Part shown: one piece after another, positions 48,622 through 60,158 of the stretch
How positions within the stretch are numbered: the stretch's first letter is position 1
How the letters are laid out: every line of letters begins with the position of its first letter
NCBI RefSeq assembly: GCF_047948215.1
Contig: NC_134464.1
Location: 7,388,001-7,452,000, forward strand
Origin: Lycorma delicatula
Lineage: Eukaryota; Arthropoda; Insecta; Hemiptera; Fulgoridae
Reading direction: 5' to 3'
Length of the DNA: 64,000 nucleotides
The notes under the pieces: generated by a model
What the model saw: only the letters and a program-made list of their open reading frames with translations
What the model was told of the DNA's origin: nothing
Databases searched by the model: none
Program-made: the position numbers and the translations under genes

Positions 48622-51600
48622 AATATCGAATTTGTTTACTAAAGTTCCTCCTCTTCATTCGATAAGGGCCCAAAACTTATGTAAGTAAAGGTTTTTGATA
48701 TCATCAACCGTTGGCCCCAGGGGTGAAAAAATAGGGTTTTGAAGACAATCATACCTCTCTTAATAGAGAAGTATCGAATCGGTTTAAAATGGTCGTTAGT
48801 CTTCTAAAAATTACCTAAAACTTTTGTCTGCAACAATTTTTGATATGATCAACCCTTACGACAAGGGATGACCAAAATGTTGCTGGAATTGTAAGAAGAT
48901 GAGGCTTGTCGTATGCTAAACACGTGTAACATTTTTTTCACATGCAACCGTTGTCGTATTGAGTAAATTTGAAATTTTTTTAAACTTTAAAGTGGAAATC
49001 CTTTTTATCCCCTACTTAACACCGGTGAAATCTACCTCCGCCTTTCGGCGTGCCGAAACAGATTTTTTTAATGTTTCTGGAATCAAGGGGTTGTGAAATG
49101 TTGACATCGGCAAAAAAACCGGCAACGAAATTTTAACCAAACTATGTAACAAAAAACGGAAAAAATTCTATTGTTATTAAAGGCAGAAGATAAGAAGAAA
49201 ATTGTATACGGATAAATTAATCCATAGAGAAAAAAGAAGAGAAAACCTCCAGCATTTCTATTTCTGAGCTTGAAATCAAATATACTGAAATATGAAAGTA
49301 CGTTAATTCCAGTACGATACTTTCTGATGATAGAAATTGCCAATTCTGATAATATATTGTTATGCGGAGATAATACGTACTCTGAGTTCATGCGAATTTT
49401 TTTTTTCATTGAATTTACAAAACGTGTTATCTTATTTATTGCATCTTATTACTTTCCTATTAACATATTGAGATTTTTCTTCTAGAGCCAGAAAATGAAA
49501 TATATTGATGTTAATGTTATAATAATCAGAAAACTAAACTTTTCAATTGCGAATTGGAAAAACAATTTATGATAATATCGATGTGCAAAATAATTTCTAG
49601 TATCGACCGGAAGACAACGATGTCCGCCATTATCTGTTTAAATATACCTATATTCCTGCTGAATCACCACCGTTTAAATTCACATAAATATAATTACACT
49701 AACGCGGGGATGCGCCAAACTCACATCTATTTCGTAATTTTGCGAAAACTAACAAAGATTCATAACTTACTTGTGGATTCCTAATCACAGTGTCGACGAA
49801 ATTAAGCGTACGACTGAACTATACTACTGAAACCGCATACCGGTTAAGTTAGAGTGTCACGAAATACTCTCCATAATTTGGACACGGTTTTACTGCCTGG
49901 TCAAACGGGAGGTCGTATTACATTTAATAACGTATCGGTCAAACCGTCTCATACGGAGTATAAAAAGCAATCGTTTATTTATCAACATATGCCGCCAAAT
50001 ATAAATTGTTATAAACTTTTAACGGTTTATTGTTCCGCTTATCGTTATTAGACTGTTAAATATGTTATCCGCACAAACTTCACGTAAATAAATGTATAGC
50101 TATTACCTCGTCGCAAAATATTTTCAGATCTTTGGTGTGCCGTTTCAAGGATGAATATTTCTTTGAACTATTTTAAATATAGAAAATTTTAGCGTCTAAC
50201 TAAAGTCTATTGTCGTTCAACCGTTTGATTTTCCACAGTCTAATTTATGTTCTTATCCTCGGATCTGTGCTGTTGTGCGAACATCAACGCTTAAGAATTT
50301 CGACATTGACGATTGACATTGGAGATTGGAGATAGACAAAATCGTCATCTCTATCTGAATCGGTTTATCGTTCTACTGTAGAAATCGTAAATGTTTTTCT
50401 TTATTTTCTAAATCGTAAACGAATTGCAAGAACCAATTTTAGTATAGTATAATAATTTATTTCACATATATAATAAACGACGGTTAAAATAACAATGAAT
50501 ATAGAAGTTTGTACGTAAATTGACAAATAAAAATAAACGACTAAATTCTTATACGATATTGAAAAGGTAAAATTAAGCGAGAATAAAATTTCATCGCAAT
50601 ACAGCATTATTATTCGTATCGATAGATTTCAGTGGTGATCAATATTATTAATAAATAACGTAATAATATTAACGATAACATAATATTAATAAGTTTGAAA
50701 TGACAACAATAAGTTTCATCGGAGGCTCTAAGAGAAAAATGTAATTATTATTTACATGTGAAAACTTTAGATCGGAATGAAAGTGACAATAATTACGTAT
50801 TCCCTAATTACCTTAATTCCTTGTTTAGCATTATCTCATTTTTTATCATATTTATCGATAATGATTTATAATATTTAGTTGTTTGTTTGAATTTTATCTG
50901 TAACTTTTGCGGAGTAAGAAGATAATTTTTTTTCAAATTCATTAAGATACAACTTTCTACATAAGTGATAATAGATCGGTTGATTGTATAAGTCATATCG
51001 GCCTGACTTTTAGTAATTAACCGCATGACGTGTAGTAACCGTTTCATGCGTAATTAAAAACTTAAAAATCTACCTTTAAATTCTGCGTTGTATTTAACGG
51101 TGTTTTTCGTTTCTTACATTTGAGTTTCCTGGAACAATTTTAAATTTATTGGGAATCACCAACAAATTTTCTCTAATATTACAGAAATCACTGAGATCAT
51201 TTGAATTAACCGCTTTAAAAAAATAGTTTGTACTTAATGAAACGCATAGATAATAAAAAGCCATTATATTTGAAAAAAAAAATTAAACATTGGAGGATTT
51301 AAAAAAATGTGTTCAGTAATGTATTTAAAATGTAAATCGTAAATTAAAAACCCCTTTTTAGCTATAGTTCATCAAGCCATTTTTGGCTTGATCTGGGCTT
51401 GAACTGGGACTTTTGTCCCGGTCGACATTATTAGCTTCGGTAGGTAACTGTTTAAAAAAAAAAAATATTATTAATATTCCCATGCTGTGCTTATAAATAT
51501 TGTTAAACTGGTTTAACTGAATTTATTTTTAATTATGTTATCTAAAATATTTTTTGTGTAATGTTATAACGAAGTGAATTTAGGATTTTTTTAAGTTTAA

Positions 51601-51839
51601 ATTTTTTTAGTAGAACAAAATATAATTTATTATTACTTTTTATATATCTAAAGTTCATTTAAATCAAACCCGATAAAAAATATAGGTCTTCATAAAAAAT
51701 TTATGAACTTCCGTTTATAAAGCCTTTTATTAATGTCGTTTCCTTTAGATTCCAATACAAAAAATTAAATTTTAATTTAACGCTTTTTATTAGAATTTAT
51801 TATCATAAGTAAAAGTAAATATTTATTGTCTTTTTAAAA
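48622..51839. other. Large non-coding block with several unsupported frames
   Basis: Frames at 49083-49409 (-), 49270-49784 (+), 49854-50051 (+) and 50808-51047 (-) lack recognisable domains. The one at 49854 (LDTVLLPGQTGGRITFNNVS) has the best composition but no clear splice sites. This block would be the receptor intron if the exon at 48 kb has upstream exons on the minus strand. Confidence 0.45.
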
Positions 51840-52090
51840 GCTTTTATTTAACTCGCTTTAGGAATAATCAAATTTTGCAACTGCCTATATATTTGATTTA
51901 TGGGATGAAAATCAATGAAATTTGGTTCACTGACAATACAGCACTACGTTGTCGAAATTTGATATGATCCACCACCACGCCAAGCGCCAACCAAGCGCTT
52001 CGCCTATGCTAAATTGAAAATTTTCATTTCTCATCAACTATCGTATGAAAATGATTCAAATTTGGTACACGTATGTAACTTCGATGTGTA
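51840..52090 (+). repeat. Dispersed repeat R3, internally duplicated copy
   Basis: CTTTTATTTAACTCGCTTTA, CAAATTTTGCAACTGCC and ATGAAAATCAATGAAATTTG GTTCAC, then a second TATCGTATGAAAATGATTCA AATTTGGTACACG about 110 bp on. It contains a GC-rich GCCAAGCGCCAACCAAGCGC stretch. It is adjacent to the long inverted repeat at 52183. Confidence 0.7.
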
Positions 52091-52182
52091 AAAATAAATA
52101 TGTTTTTTTTTACCCTTAAAAAAATACAAAAATATATTTGATTACATGTAAAAAATTATTTTTTTAAAAATCTTTTATTTAA

Positions 52183-52464
52183 CTAATATTAATATTAACA
52201 TTAATAAAAAAAGGAAACAAATTAGATAATCTCCCTAAAAAGTAAAAAATTAGAATTAAATCAAATTGAGAATTTTAAACAAAAAAATATAATATATTAA
52301 CAAATATAAAAACGCACTGAACAGTAAAAAAATAAATTATATAAATATATAATAAATAACCGACAAATAAATGTAATAATTATTAAATTTTAATAATTAA
52401 ATTAACTTTTAAATTTAAAGTAATAAAATATTTAGTTAAATAAAAGCGTGGCGCAGTTTTTATA
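52183..52464 (+). repeat. Left arm of a long inverted repeat
   Basis: An AT-rich arm from CTAATATTAATATTAACATT to GCGTGGCGCAGTTTTTATA. Its reverse complement occurs at 53023-53290 with roughly 88-90% match by eye, differing by a few small gaps. Confidence 0.9.
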
Positions 52465-52772
52465 ACGATGTTTTCGAATAAGTATTTATAGACATTTGCT
52501 GTATTTAAAAATTTTTTTTTTGTTTAACGAGGTTGTTTAGTATATGTATATACTTTATTTATCTGTAATAAAATAACTCAAGTTTTTAATTCTTTGACGG
52601 TTCAAATTTGCACAGAGATGACCTTTAAGGTTTAATAAGATTAAAAATAAAAATTAAATTTAGAAATCTTGCACAAAGTTGATGGTAATCTGAAAAATTA
52701 TTAATTATTATCGTTATTATAATCGTAATCGTAATTATGAATTCGTTAAATAAAAATTCATAATTAATTAAA

Positions 52773-52994
52773 ATGAAACTTTTAGCGGAAAGAGTGTGTT
52801 CAGTTTGGCTTAGATTACAAGCAGAATTCGAAGATGAACTCCAACTATGTGATAACACGTACAAAGAAAGCGAGCGGGTGCATTTTCCAAGATTGTTACT
52901 TGTAGCTAGTCGGTCTCAACCGGAGAGGTTCCAGCAGACCTTTCCGCCTCCTCGCGTCGTTATTGAAAATGAAAATGAAGATTATTTGTTGTAA
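52773..52994 (+). CDS. Hypothetical 73-aa protein inside the long inverted repeat
   Basis: An ATG-started frame of 73 codons with protein-like composition: an acidic/amphipathic first half (LRLQAEFEDELQLCDNTYKE), then FPRLLLVASRSQPERFQQTF, PPPRVV and an acidic end IENENEDYLL before TAA. Codon use is balanced and more GC-rich than the surrounding AT-rich DNA, so it is unlikely to be a chance frame. There is no signal peptide or membrane segment. I do not recognise the family. It could be a captured host exon, a terminal exon of a spliced gene, or a small gene of the element. No promoter or splice signal is compelling. Confidence 0.45.
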   Translation: MKLLAERVCSVWLRLQAEFEDELQLCDNTYKESERVHFPRLLLVASRSQPERFQQTFPPPRVVIENENEDYLL

Positions 52995-53022
52995 AAATAA
53001 ATGTTGTGTTGTTTTAAATAGA

Positions 53023-53290
53023 TATAAAAACTGTGCCGCGCTGTTATTTAACTAAATATTTTCATTACTTTTAATTTTAAAATTTAATAATTATTACATT
53101 TATTTATCGGTTATTTATTAGATATTTATATAATTTATTTTTTTACTTTTTAGTGCGTTTTTATATTTGTTAATATATATTTTTTTGTTTTTGTTTAAAA
53201 TTCGCAATCTTACTTAATTCTTATTTTTTACTTTTTAGAGGGTTTTCCTAATTCGTTTCCTTTTTTTATTAATGTTAATATTAATATTAG
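53023..53290 (-). repeat. Right arm of a long inverted repeat
   Basis: From TATAAAAACTGTGCCGCGCT to AATGTTAATATTAATATTAG. Mirror of 52183-52464. The 558-bp interior holds one small open frame. Confidence 0.9.
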
Positions 53291-53515
53291 CGTTTGATAT
53301 TTATTTTCTACGATATGAAAATTCACTTTAAAGATTTTTTTTGGCTGTCAGTACGTTGTAAAATAGTAAATTTTTTTAATAACTAAACATTAATTCTATA
53401 TTCTAAAATAATCTTGCAGGTGACTTATTAAAGAGTAACATTCTTATGTTATATTTTTACATATACGCTTAAATTTTCTTGAATTTTAAAAAGTACCTTA
53501 AGCTTTTTTTGTATT

Positions 53516-53800
53516 AACCCACCGGGTCGGTCTACTGGTGAACGGTCTTCCCAAATCAGCCGATTTGGTAGTCGAGAGTTCCAGCGTTAAAGTCCTAGTA
53601 AAGTCAGCTATTTTTACACGGATTTGACTATTACATCGTGGATACCGGTGTTCTTTGGCGGTCGGGTTTCAATTAACCACACATCTCAGAAACGGTCGAT
53701 CTGAGACCGTACAACACCACACTCATACATATCATCCTCATTCATCTTCTGAAGTATTATCTGAACGGTAATTACCGGAGAATAAACAGGAAAAAAAGAG
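53516..53800 (+). mobile_element. SINE-1 copy
   Basis: This copy is almost identical over its first 190 bp to the copy at 10096, sharing unusual substitutions such as GTCTACTGGTGAACGGTC. The two probably come from one recent source. It ends in an A-rich tail (AAAAAAAGAG). AAGCTTTTTTTGTA upstream and AAGTTTCTTTTGTA downstream (12 of 14 match) are a probable target-site duplication. Confidence 0.9.
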
Positions 53801-55859
53801 AAGTTTCTTTTGTAAAAAACGGCATCTTATTTTTTCAAACAGATTAATAAGTAACTGTAATACGACTGAAAGTTTTGAAGCGTAACGCTAAATTCTGTTT
53901 GAAAACAGACACAAAATTTTCAGGCACCAATATTTCCAGTGTGCACCCCTACAGACAAGTGGGTAAGATGGTACCCGATTTTTCTTCTATCATTAACCAT
54001 ATATTTTAGTCAAAGTTAAATTTTTTCTTTATAAAGGTAATACACGCCGGTCTATTAATTTTTGCATAAGTAACATATCGTCAGGATCTGCAGAAACCAA
54101 TTACTTAATTTTTATTTCATAATTTAAACGCTTTTATTTGATGGAAATATAAGTAATAAGTCGTGAATATTTAAATACAAATTGGAGTATTTTAAATAAA
54201 GGTTTGTCAACTGTGAAACCGGGAAAGTTATGACACTTTAAATTGAGTTTAACAAACAACAATTACAGTTAACGATGAAACGATAATTCCAGTGAACAGA
54301 TCGTTTGAAGTTACGAATTACTGGAGAAATATTTTGTTACTGAAAGGCAAAAAAGTTTTGCGTTATATTTTGTGTTTTCCTCGAAAAAAAGGGATTTAGA
54401 AAATAATCTTCTACGAGATTTCGTGTTATTGTTGGCGATTTAAATCGCTGCGTTTAAGCGTACCAGAATACATGTTGTGCTGCTATTATAGGTAAAACAA
54501 TAATTACATAAGTTTCAGCTCGACCTAAAAATAATAATAATCGTTATAATAAATTGAACGCTAATTTAATTACTTATCCTTAGAAATAGGTTAAGATTCA
54601 CGGTATAGAATCCGTAGGAATCTATTTTTATTTCGTCGTTACGGAGTTGTCTAACAAACAGCATTACCTGTTAAATTATAAAAATTCATTATTATTTGTT
54701 TTAACAATAAAAATAGTTTCTAACTTCTGACGATATAAATTATTAAAAAAAAATCGATAACAACGTTAAATAAATAAATATTTTATTCTGATAATTCAGA
54801 AACGGATAGATATAAAACGCTATGGATAAAAAAACCGATGTAAAGTCGATAAAAAAATATATTATTTTGAAAAATTTGATTTCAATATGAAGCAGTACGT
54901 GGCAAAAAATTTTACGATTCTAATAAATAATTAATTAAAAAATCAAAATTACCGATATTCAAGCTAGTAAAAATTCACCGAGCAAAGTTTTGGATAATGT
55001 TAATTGTTAATTTGGCTGAGCTACTTTCCGCTAAATAAAAAATAAAAAGGTGTTTGATTTTAATTTTTTAGTCTTCCTTTAACATAAAAAAAAAAATATT
55101 AGAATTATACTTCTAGAACACATTATGTTATCTACGATAAAAAAATCTGATGTGTACACCGCATGACTTCCTTGTACGCCTATTAAATTATATATACGCA
55201 TATTTTGATGCGTTTCATTTAAACTTATTTAATTTGAAAGTGAGGTACGATCCTTCAGTTCTTTATTAAAGTAGACGGTTACACGATCGCAATGCGGTGG
55301 AACCACATTTTATCACACATTTTTGTGGTGTACGTATCGGCATTTCATATTTATATAATAATTTTGTTTCCTGTCGTTCAAGTGTTTACGTGTCGGATCT
55401 GTAGCCATGGACACGTCGATTGGAGTTCGATTTCACGCACAGTTTTTTTTTCAATTTAAATATATTGATTTATTAAAAATTTTAACCTCTGTAAATTTTT
55501 TTAATTAAATGAAAAGTAGAAAAAATGTTATTTCACTAATAACTTTTGATTTTTTCATATTTCTTTTTTTATTATTATTATTGAATTATTATTTATTGTA
55601 ATTTTTTTTTTACGATCAGAGTTTAATAATTATTAATAAATAAATATATTTGAATTAAAAAAAAAACAAGTTAAAAAAATGTATATGAAGTTGAATTCGA
55701 ATTGTTTCCCCTTGTATGAACCAAATATTTCATTAATTAAAATTTTATTTAGCTGTAACGTGGAACCGATGAAAATAAGTACCGCTTATGATGTATCGTT
55801 GAAAATCTCTCGATTACGGATTATTACGGAAGTTAAAAACAGTCTAAAATCCAAATGTT
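53801..55859. other. Non-coding, no gene seen
   Basis: AT-rich with short palindromes. No exon or element recognised. Confidence 0.6.
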
Positions 55860-56140
55860 TTGGAGTTTGGGCCTTTTTGGACACTTTCGGTTCAGTCGAT
55901 TGCAATCAAAAAGGAGGTGCGCACGAGATGTTGCAACAGTCCTAAATCCAAAATTTCAACATTCTACGGCAATCGTTTTTGAGTTATGCGAGATACATAC
56001 GTATCTCACATGATATACGTATCGGCGTGACGTACGTAACGCCGAAACTTGTCAAAATGGATTTAGGTATGGTCAAATGGATATTTCCGGTGAAATCTGA
56101 AAACCGAAATTTTTCGCGATCACAATTCTTCCTTATTTCG
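55860..56140 (+). repeat. Dispersed repeat R4
   Basis: GAGTTTGGGCCTTTTTGGAC, CAGTCGATTGCAATCAAAAA GGAGGTGCGC and AAATTTTTCGCGATCACAAT, then TTCCTTATTTCGTAGAAG. I recall similar sentences as interspersed repeats in insect DNA, but this was not searched. The open frame at 55679-55945 runs into it and is probably fortuitous. Confidence 0.5.
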
Positions 56141-56990
56141 TAGAAGAATGTAGAAATCAGTGTAACTGTCAGAATGATTGCATTTGAATGGTACCACAGT
56201 CCATCAAATTTTGACTAATGAATCGGACATGAAGAATGTTTTTGCCTAAAACACGTCACTGTTGAATAAAAGGACAACAGGGTGGAAGTGTGCTGCGATC
56301 TTTTAAGGTGAATTGAAACTGGTTTTCTAAAAAAATGTCTACTGGTGATGAATCTTGGATATTTATGTACGATCCAGAAACAAAATGCCAGAGCAAGGAG
56401 CGGCACACTTCAAATTCACTACGTCCCGTAAAAGCAAAAATGAGGAAATCATAAATCAAATCCATGTTAATTTGTTTTTTCGATTGTAATAGCGTTGTCC
56501 ATAAGGAATTTTTGCCTATAGGAAAAACTTTAAATCAATATGTTTATCGAGAAATTCTTGAACGACTGCAGGAGAAAGTTGATCGCGTAAGAACAGCCAT
56601 CAAAGACAACTGGATGCTGCACCTTGTCACACTGCATTCTTCAATTAATGAGTTTTTGGTTAAAGAAAAAAAAAACATTCCTGTAGTTCCTCTACTACCT
56701 TATTCACTTAATTTGAATTCCTGATGTTTTTCTGTTAATGAATGTAAAAAAACATCTCAAAGGATACGATTTTGGAACAGAAGAAAATATTTTTAAAAAA
56801 TGTAAAGGATAATTCGGTTTCTGAGTTCCAACATTGCTATGATGAATTGGAAATCCATTTGAAGTGTTACATGACTTCCCAAGGGAATTGTTTCGAAGGT
56901 ATAATCCAGAAGGAATCCAGGTATAATCCGATCGTAAATAAAAAGTTTTTCTGAACCGGTCTGATTACTTTATTTACAGATGTCGTATTA
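56140..56990 (+). mobile_element. Mariner relic (second lineage), 5'-truncated and decayed
   Basis: The plus strand reads in broken frames: LHLNGTTVHQILTNE (about 56180), STGDESWIFMYDPETK (56340, first Asp intact), KSMLICFFDCNSVVHKEF (56460) and LNQYVYREILERLQEK. It continues with INEFLVKEKKNIPVVPLLPYS and FQHCYDELEIHLK, then QGNCFEG near 56900. The second catalytic block (HHDNAP in relatives) has become HLVTLH. The third Asp is lost where the frame stops at 56724. A TIR-like tail (about 56950-56990, GAACCGGTCTGATTACTTTATTT) matches, in inverted orientation, the end of the fragment at 63.3 kb, so both belong to one family. The N-terminal DNA-binding domain is absent. Confidence 0.85.
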
Positions 56991-57066
56991 TTTGTGATTC
57001 ATGTTTGCGGAAAAAATGAAACATTAATTAATTAATTTAGTTCACACATTTTGTACAAGGTTTATG

Positions 57067-57094
57067 TTTTTTTTTTCAAGGTCCGATCGGTCAC
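57067..57094 (+). repeat. Mariner left TIR
   Basis: A run of T followed by CAAGGTCCGATCGGTCAC. It is the inverted match of 58073-58099 except for the length of the T run and one C. Confidence 0.9.
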
Positions 57095-58072
57095 AAAATT
57101 AAAACCACAGCGAATATAAAAATTTTTTGTTTGTAACAAGTACTTAACATAGTTATGCTATTTCTCTACATAGTCACCACTCCGATTTAGACATTTGTCG
57201 TAGCGTGGTACCAAATTTCCAATACCCTCGTCATAGAACAGAGCCGCCTGTGTTTTCAGCCATTTTCTACGTTGGTCTGCAACACGATTTCTACGCCAAA
57301 ATGTTGTCCTCCTAGCCAGCGTTTCATGCGAGCAAGGAGGTTGGAGCTAAGTCCGGGCTGTATAAAAGTGTTGATCAAACACTTCCCGATGAAAATTGTG
57401 CCGGAGCTTCTTTGTTACAGCTGCAGTGTGCGGCCGAGCATTGTCATGGAGAAAGACAATTCCTGATGACAACATTCCTTTCTGCTTATTCTGAATTGCC
57501 CTTCGTAGATGTTGAAGAGTCACGCAGTATGAGGTCGTGGCCATGTTCCATGAATTCCACCAAGAGAACGCCATTCCGGTCCCAGAACACAGTTGCCATA
57601 CGCTTTCTGTTGGAGAAGGTTAGCTTGAACTTCTTCGGTTCAATGGGAGAATGCATCTGCTGTTTGGATTGTTCTTTTGTTTCTTCAGTTTCGAAATGGA
57701 CCCGTGTCTCGTCCCCTGTCACAATTTTGTTCAAAAAATCTTCTCCTTCATTGCGGTAGTGCTCGGGAAACGTAAGGGAGGCGTCCATTCTATTGTTTTT
57801 TGATGGTCAGACAGCATCTTGGGAATCCATCTCGTACACAGTTTGCGGTACTGAAGTCTCTCGCTCACAACGGTGTAGAGAGCTGACCTTGAAATTTTAG
57901 GAAACGAATCGCTCAATACAGAAATTGTGAACCGACGATTTTCTTGAACTGCCTCATCTGCTCGCATCCTTCCCTGACCGCCTGCATCATGAACATCTGC
58001 ACGTCCTGCTTTAAAGTTCCTGCAACGCATATGTGCAAAGGTTCATCCGATTTTTGCATGGGTTTTTAGTTC

Positions 58073-58099
58073 GTGACCGATCGGACCTTGGAAAAAAAA
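58073..58099 (-). repeat. Mariner right TIR
   Basis: GTGACCGATCGGACCTTGG followed by a run of A. It is the inverted partner of 57067-57094, and a TA follows at 58100-58101, consistent with the usual mariner target duplication. Confidence 0.9.
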
Positions 58100-58167
58100 T
58101 AATTCTCATAATATCGATAATTTTATATTTTTCTTTTTTGAAATGTGAAATTTTTTTTGTTATATAG

Positions 58168-58368
58168 AGAATGGTTTATTCAGCCAGGTACAGATGAAAT
58201 AAAACCGGCTGCCACATTAATTAGGCCAGAAAGATTATGTGATACTTTGCAGATTATTGCTGAAAAAGGCGGTGATGAACTTTATAACGGAACATTAGCT
58301 AAAACTTTTATTGAAGATATTCAAGATATGGGTGGTATTATTACACTTGAAGATTTGCAGAGATACAA
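58168..58368 (+). CDS. GGT: Gamma-glutamyltranspeptidase, internal exon A
   Basis: Gamma-glutamyltranspeptidases are membrane-anchored extracellular enzymes that cleave or transfer the gamma-glutamyl group of glutathione. This exon encodes part of the large-subunit region. Motifs seen are EWFIQPGTDEI, then LYNGTLAKTFIEDIQ and GGIITLEDLQRYK, matching the family's FYNG, I..DI and GGI.T.EDL..Y blocks. The exon follows a TATATAG acceptor and ends at an AA|GTAAGT donor, with entry and exit both in phase 2. The first base finishes a codon and the last two bases join exon B to make Lys. No stop or frameshift interrupts it. Upstream GGT exons were not found between about 50 kb and this point, so the gene is partial here. 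A degraded mariner lies just upstream in the preceding intron. Confidence 0.93.
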
Positions 58369-59596
58369 GTAAGTTTCATCAATTAATAGAATATATACTA
58401 TGTTCTTTACTGTCATCTATTTTTTTATTTGTGGTGTAAAATTAAAAGTTAATACCTCTCCGCACTGTCCAAATATGTATTCTGGGCATCTTGTTTTGTT
58501 ACTGAATGTCATAAAAATGTGAAAAAAATTCAAATATATTTTTTTTGTCTTCAGTCATTTGACTGGTTTGATGCAGCTCTACAAGATTCCCTATCTAGTG
58601 TTAGTCGTTTCATTTCAGTATACCCTCTACGTCCTACATCCCTAACAATTTGTTTTACATATTCCAAACGTGGCCTGCCTACACAATTTTTTCCTTCTAC
58701 CTGTCCTTCCAATATTAAAGCGACTATTCCAGGATGTGGCCTATAAGTCCGTCTCTTCTTTTAACTATATTTTTCCAAAGGCTTCTTTCTTCATCTATTT
58801 GCCGCAATACCTCTTCATTTGTCACTTTATCCACCCATCTGATTTTTAACATTCTCCTATAGCACCGCATTTCAAAAGCTTCTAATCTTTTCTTCTCAGA
58901 TACTCCGATCGTCCAAGTTTTACTTCCATATAAAGCGACGTTCCAAACATATAACTTCAAAAATCTTTACCTGACATTTAAATTAATTTTTGATGTAAAA
59001 AAATTCTTACTGAAGGCTCTTTTAGCTTGTGGTATTCGGCATTTTATATCGCTCCTACTTCGTCCATCTTTAGTAATTCTACTTCCCAAATAACAAAATT
59101 CTTCTACCTCCATAATCTTTTCTCCTCCTATTTTCACATTCAACGGTCCATCTTTGTTATTTCTACTACATTTCATTACTTTTGTTTAGTTCTTGTTTAT
59201 TTTCATGCGATAGTTCTTGAGTAGGACTTCATCTATATGCCGTTCATTGTTTATTCTAAATTCTTTTTACTCTCGGCTAGAATTACTATATCATCAGCAA
59301 ATCGTAGCATCTTTATCTTTTCACCTTGTACTGTTACTCTGAATCTAAATTGTTCTTTAACATCATTAACTGCTAGTTCCATGTAAAGATTAAAAAGTAA
59401 CAGAGATAGGGAACATCCTTGTCAGACTCCCTTTCTTATGTTCTTCAATTGTTACTGTTGCTGTTTGGTTCCTGTACATGTTAGCAATTGTTCTTCTATC
59501 TCTGTATTTGAACCCTAATGTTTTTAAAATGCTGAACATTTTACTCCAGTCTACGTTATCGAACGCCTTTTCTAGGTCTATAAACGCCAAGTATGT

Positions 59597-60158
59597 TGGA
59601 GAAGTTGTCCGGAGCAAATAATATCCCTAAAATTTATGATAGACTTAAACAAAAGACGAAAAAAACAACTAATTACCTTCATCGACTTAAAACGTGATAA
59701 AATTAATTTTAACCGATACCAAGTCCAGAGTGAAATTCAGAGGTGAACTCTCTTGACCCTTCTCCATAAAAACTGTTTTGAGGCAAAGAGACGGCCTCTC
59801 ACCACTCCTTTTTTAACTGCGCCCTCGAATTTGTCATGAGAAAATGGTATGAAATAAATCCCAAAAATATAAAAATGGGTACTAAGAAAAACTCCATCGC
59901 ACTAAATCGCCTGTGTGCAGATGACCTTCCTGTTTTAGCAGATAATATTCAAGAAGCCAAAACACAAATCATGAGCTTCAAATCCAAGCACAAAAGGTTA
60001 GGGCTTCATATCTCTTTGGAAAAAACTGAACTAATGGCCATAGATCCTCTGGTAATAGAGCACATTACGGTAAAACAATCAGAAAATTAAAATAGTAAAA
60101 CAATTTAACCTTTTCAGATCATGTAGCCATTGAACTGGCTACATGATCTGTAGCCAGT
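59597..60158 (+). mobile_element. Fragment of a second LINE (RT palm) inserted in LINE copy A
   Basis: The plus strand encodes DTKSRVKFRGELS, then RQRDGLSPLLFN (59793-59828; normally RQGDGLSPLLFN) and a degenerate LCADDLPVLADN (the YADD/FADD box). GLHISLEKTELM follows. These are RT motifs of a LINE unlike the host copy. The fragment is about 560 bp, lacks both element ends, and has at least one frame break upstream of the palm motif. It is flanked by a 27-nt direct repeat of host-LINE sequence (59570-59596 and 60159-60185, one mismatch). A perfect inverted repeat sits at its right edge. Confidence 0.75.
60115..60150. repeat. Perfect 15-bp inverted repeat at a nested-insertion junction
   Basis: CAGATCATGTAGCCA (60115-60129) is followed six bases later by its exact reverse complement (60136-60150). 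GTAGCCAG then repeats a third time. The hairpin lies directly at the right border of the inserted LINE fragment. This looks like a repair or template-switch scar. Confidence 0.85.

Larger units (their letters stand above)
57065..58099 (-). mobile_element. Mariner element with intact TIRs and truncated, frameshifted transposase
   Basis: The ends carry matching inverted repeats: left 57067-57094 and right 58073-58099, with shared core AAGGTCCGATCGGTCAC. TA dinucleotides sit at both borders (57063-57064 and 58100-58101). On the minus strand the coding remnant starts at about 58030 with NFKAGRADVHDAGG and VQENRRFTISVL. It continues with LCTRWIPKML, IVTGDETRVHF (first catalytic Asp), MATVFWDRNGVLL and FLHDNARPHTA (second Asp). 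It ends with VPRYDKCLNRSGDYVEK and a TAG at 57158-57160. About the first 60 residues, including the first helix-turn-helix, are missing. There are frameshifts near 57790 and 57550, plus another near 57400. The third Asp block is scrambled (LAPTSLLARMKRW), so the enzyme is dead. Confidence 0.92.

Noticed and set aside
49854..50051. 65-codon plus-strand frame with good composition (LDTVLLPGQTGGRITFNN)
   Set aside because: No homology recalled, and no convincing splice sites or start context. Kept only as a mention in the block annotation.
57272..57759. Plus-strand frames over the 57-kb mariner
   Set aside because: They are shadows of the minus-strand transposase.
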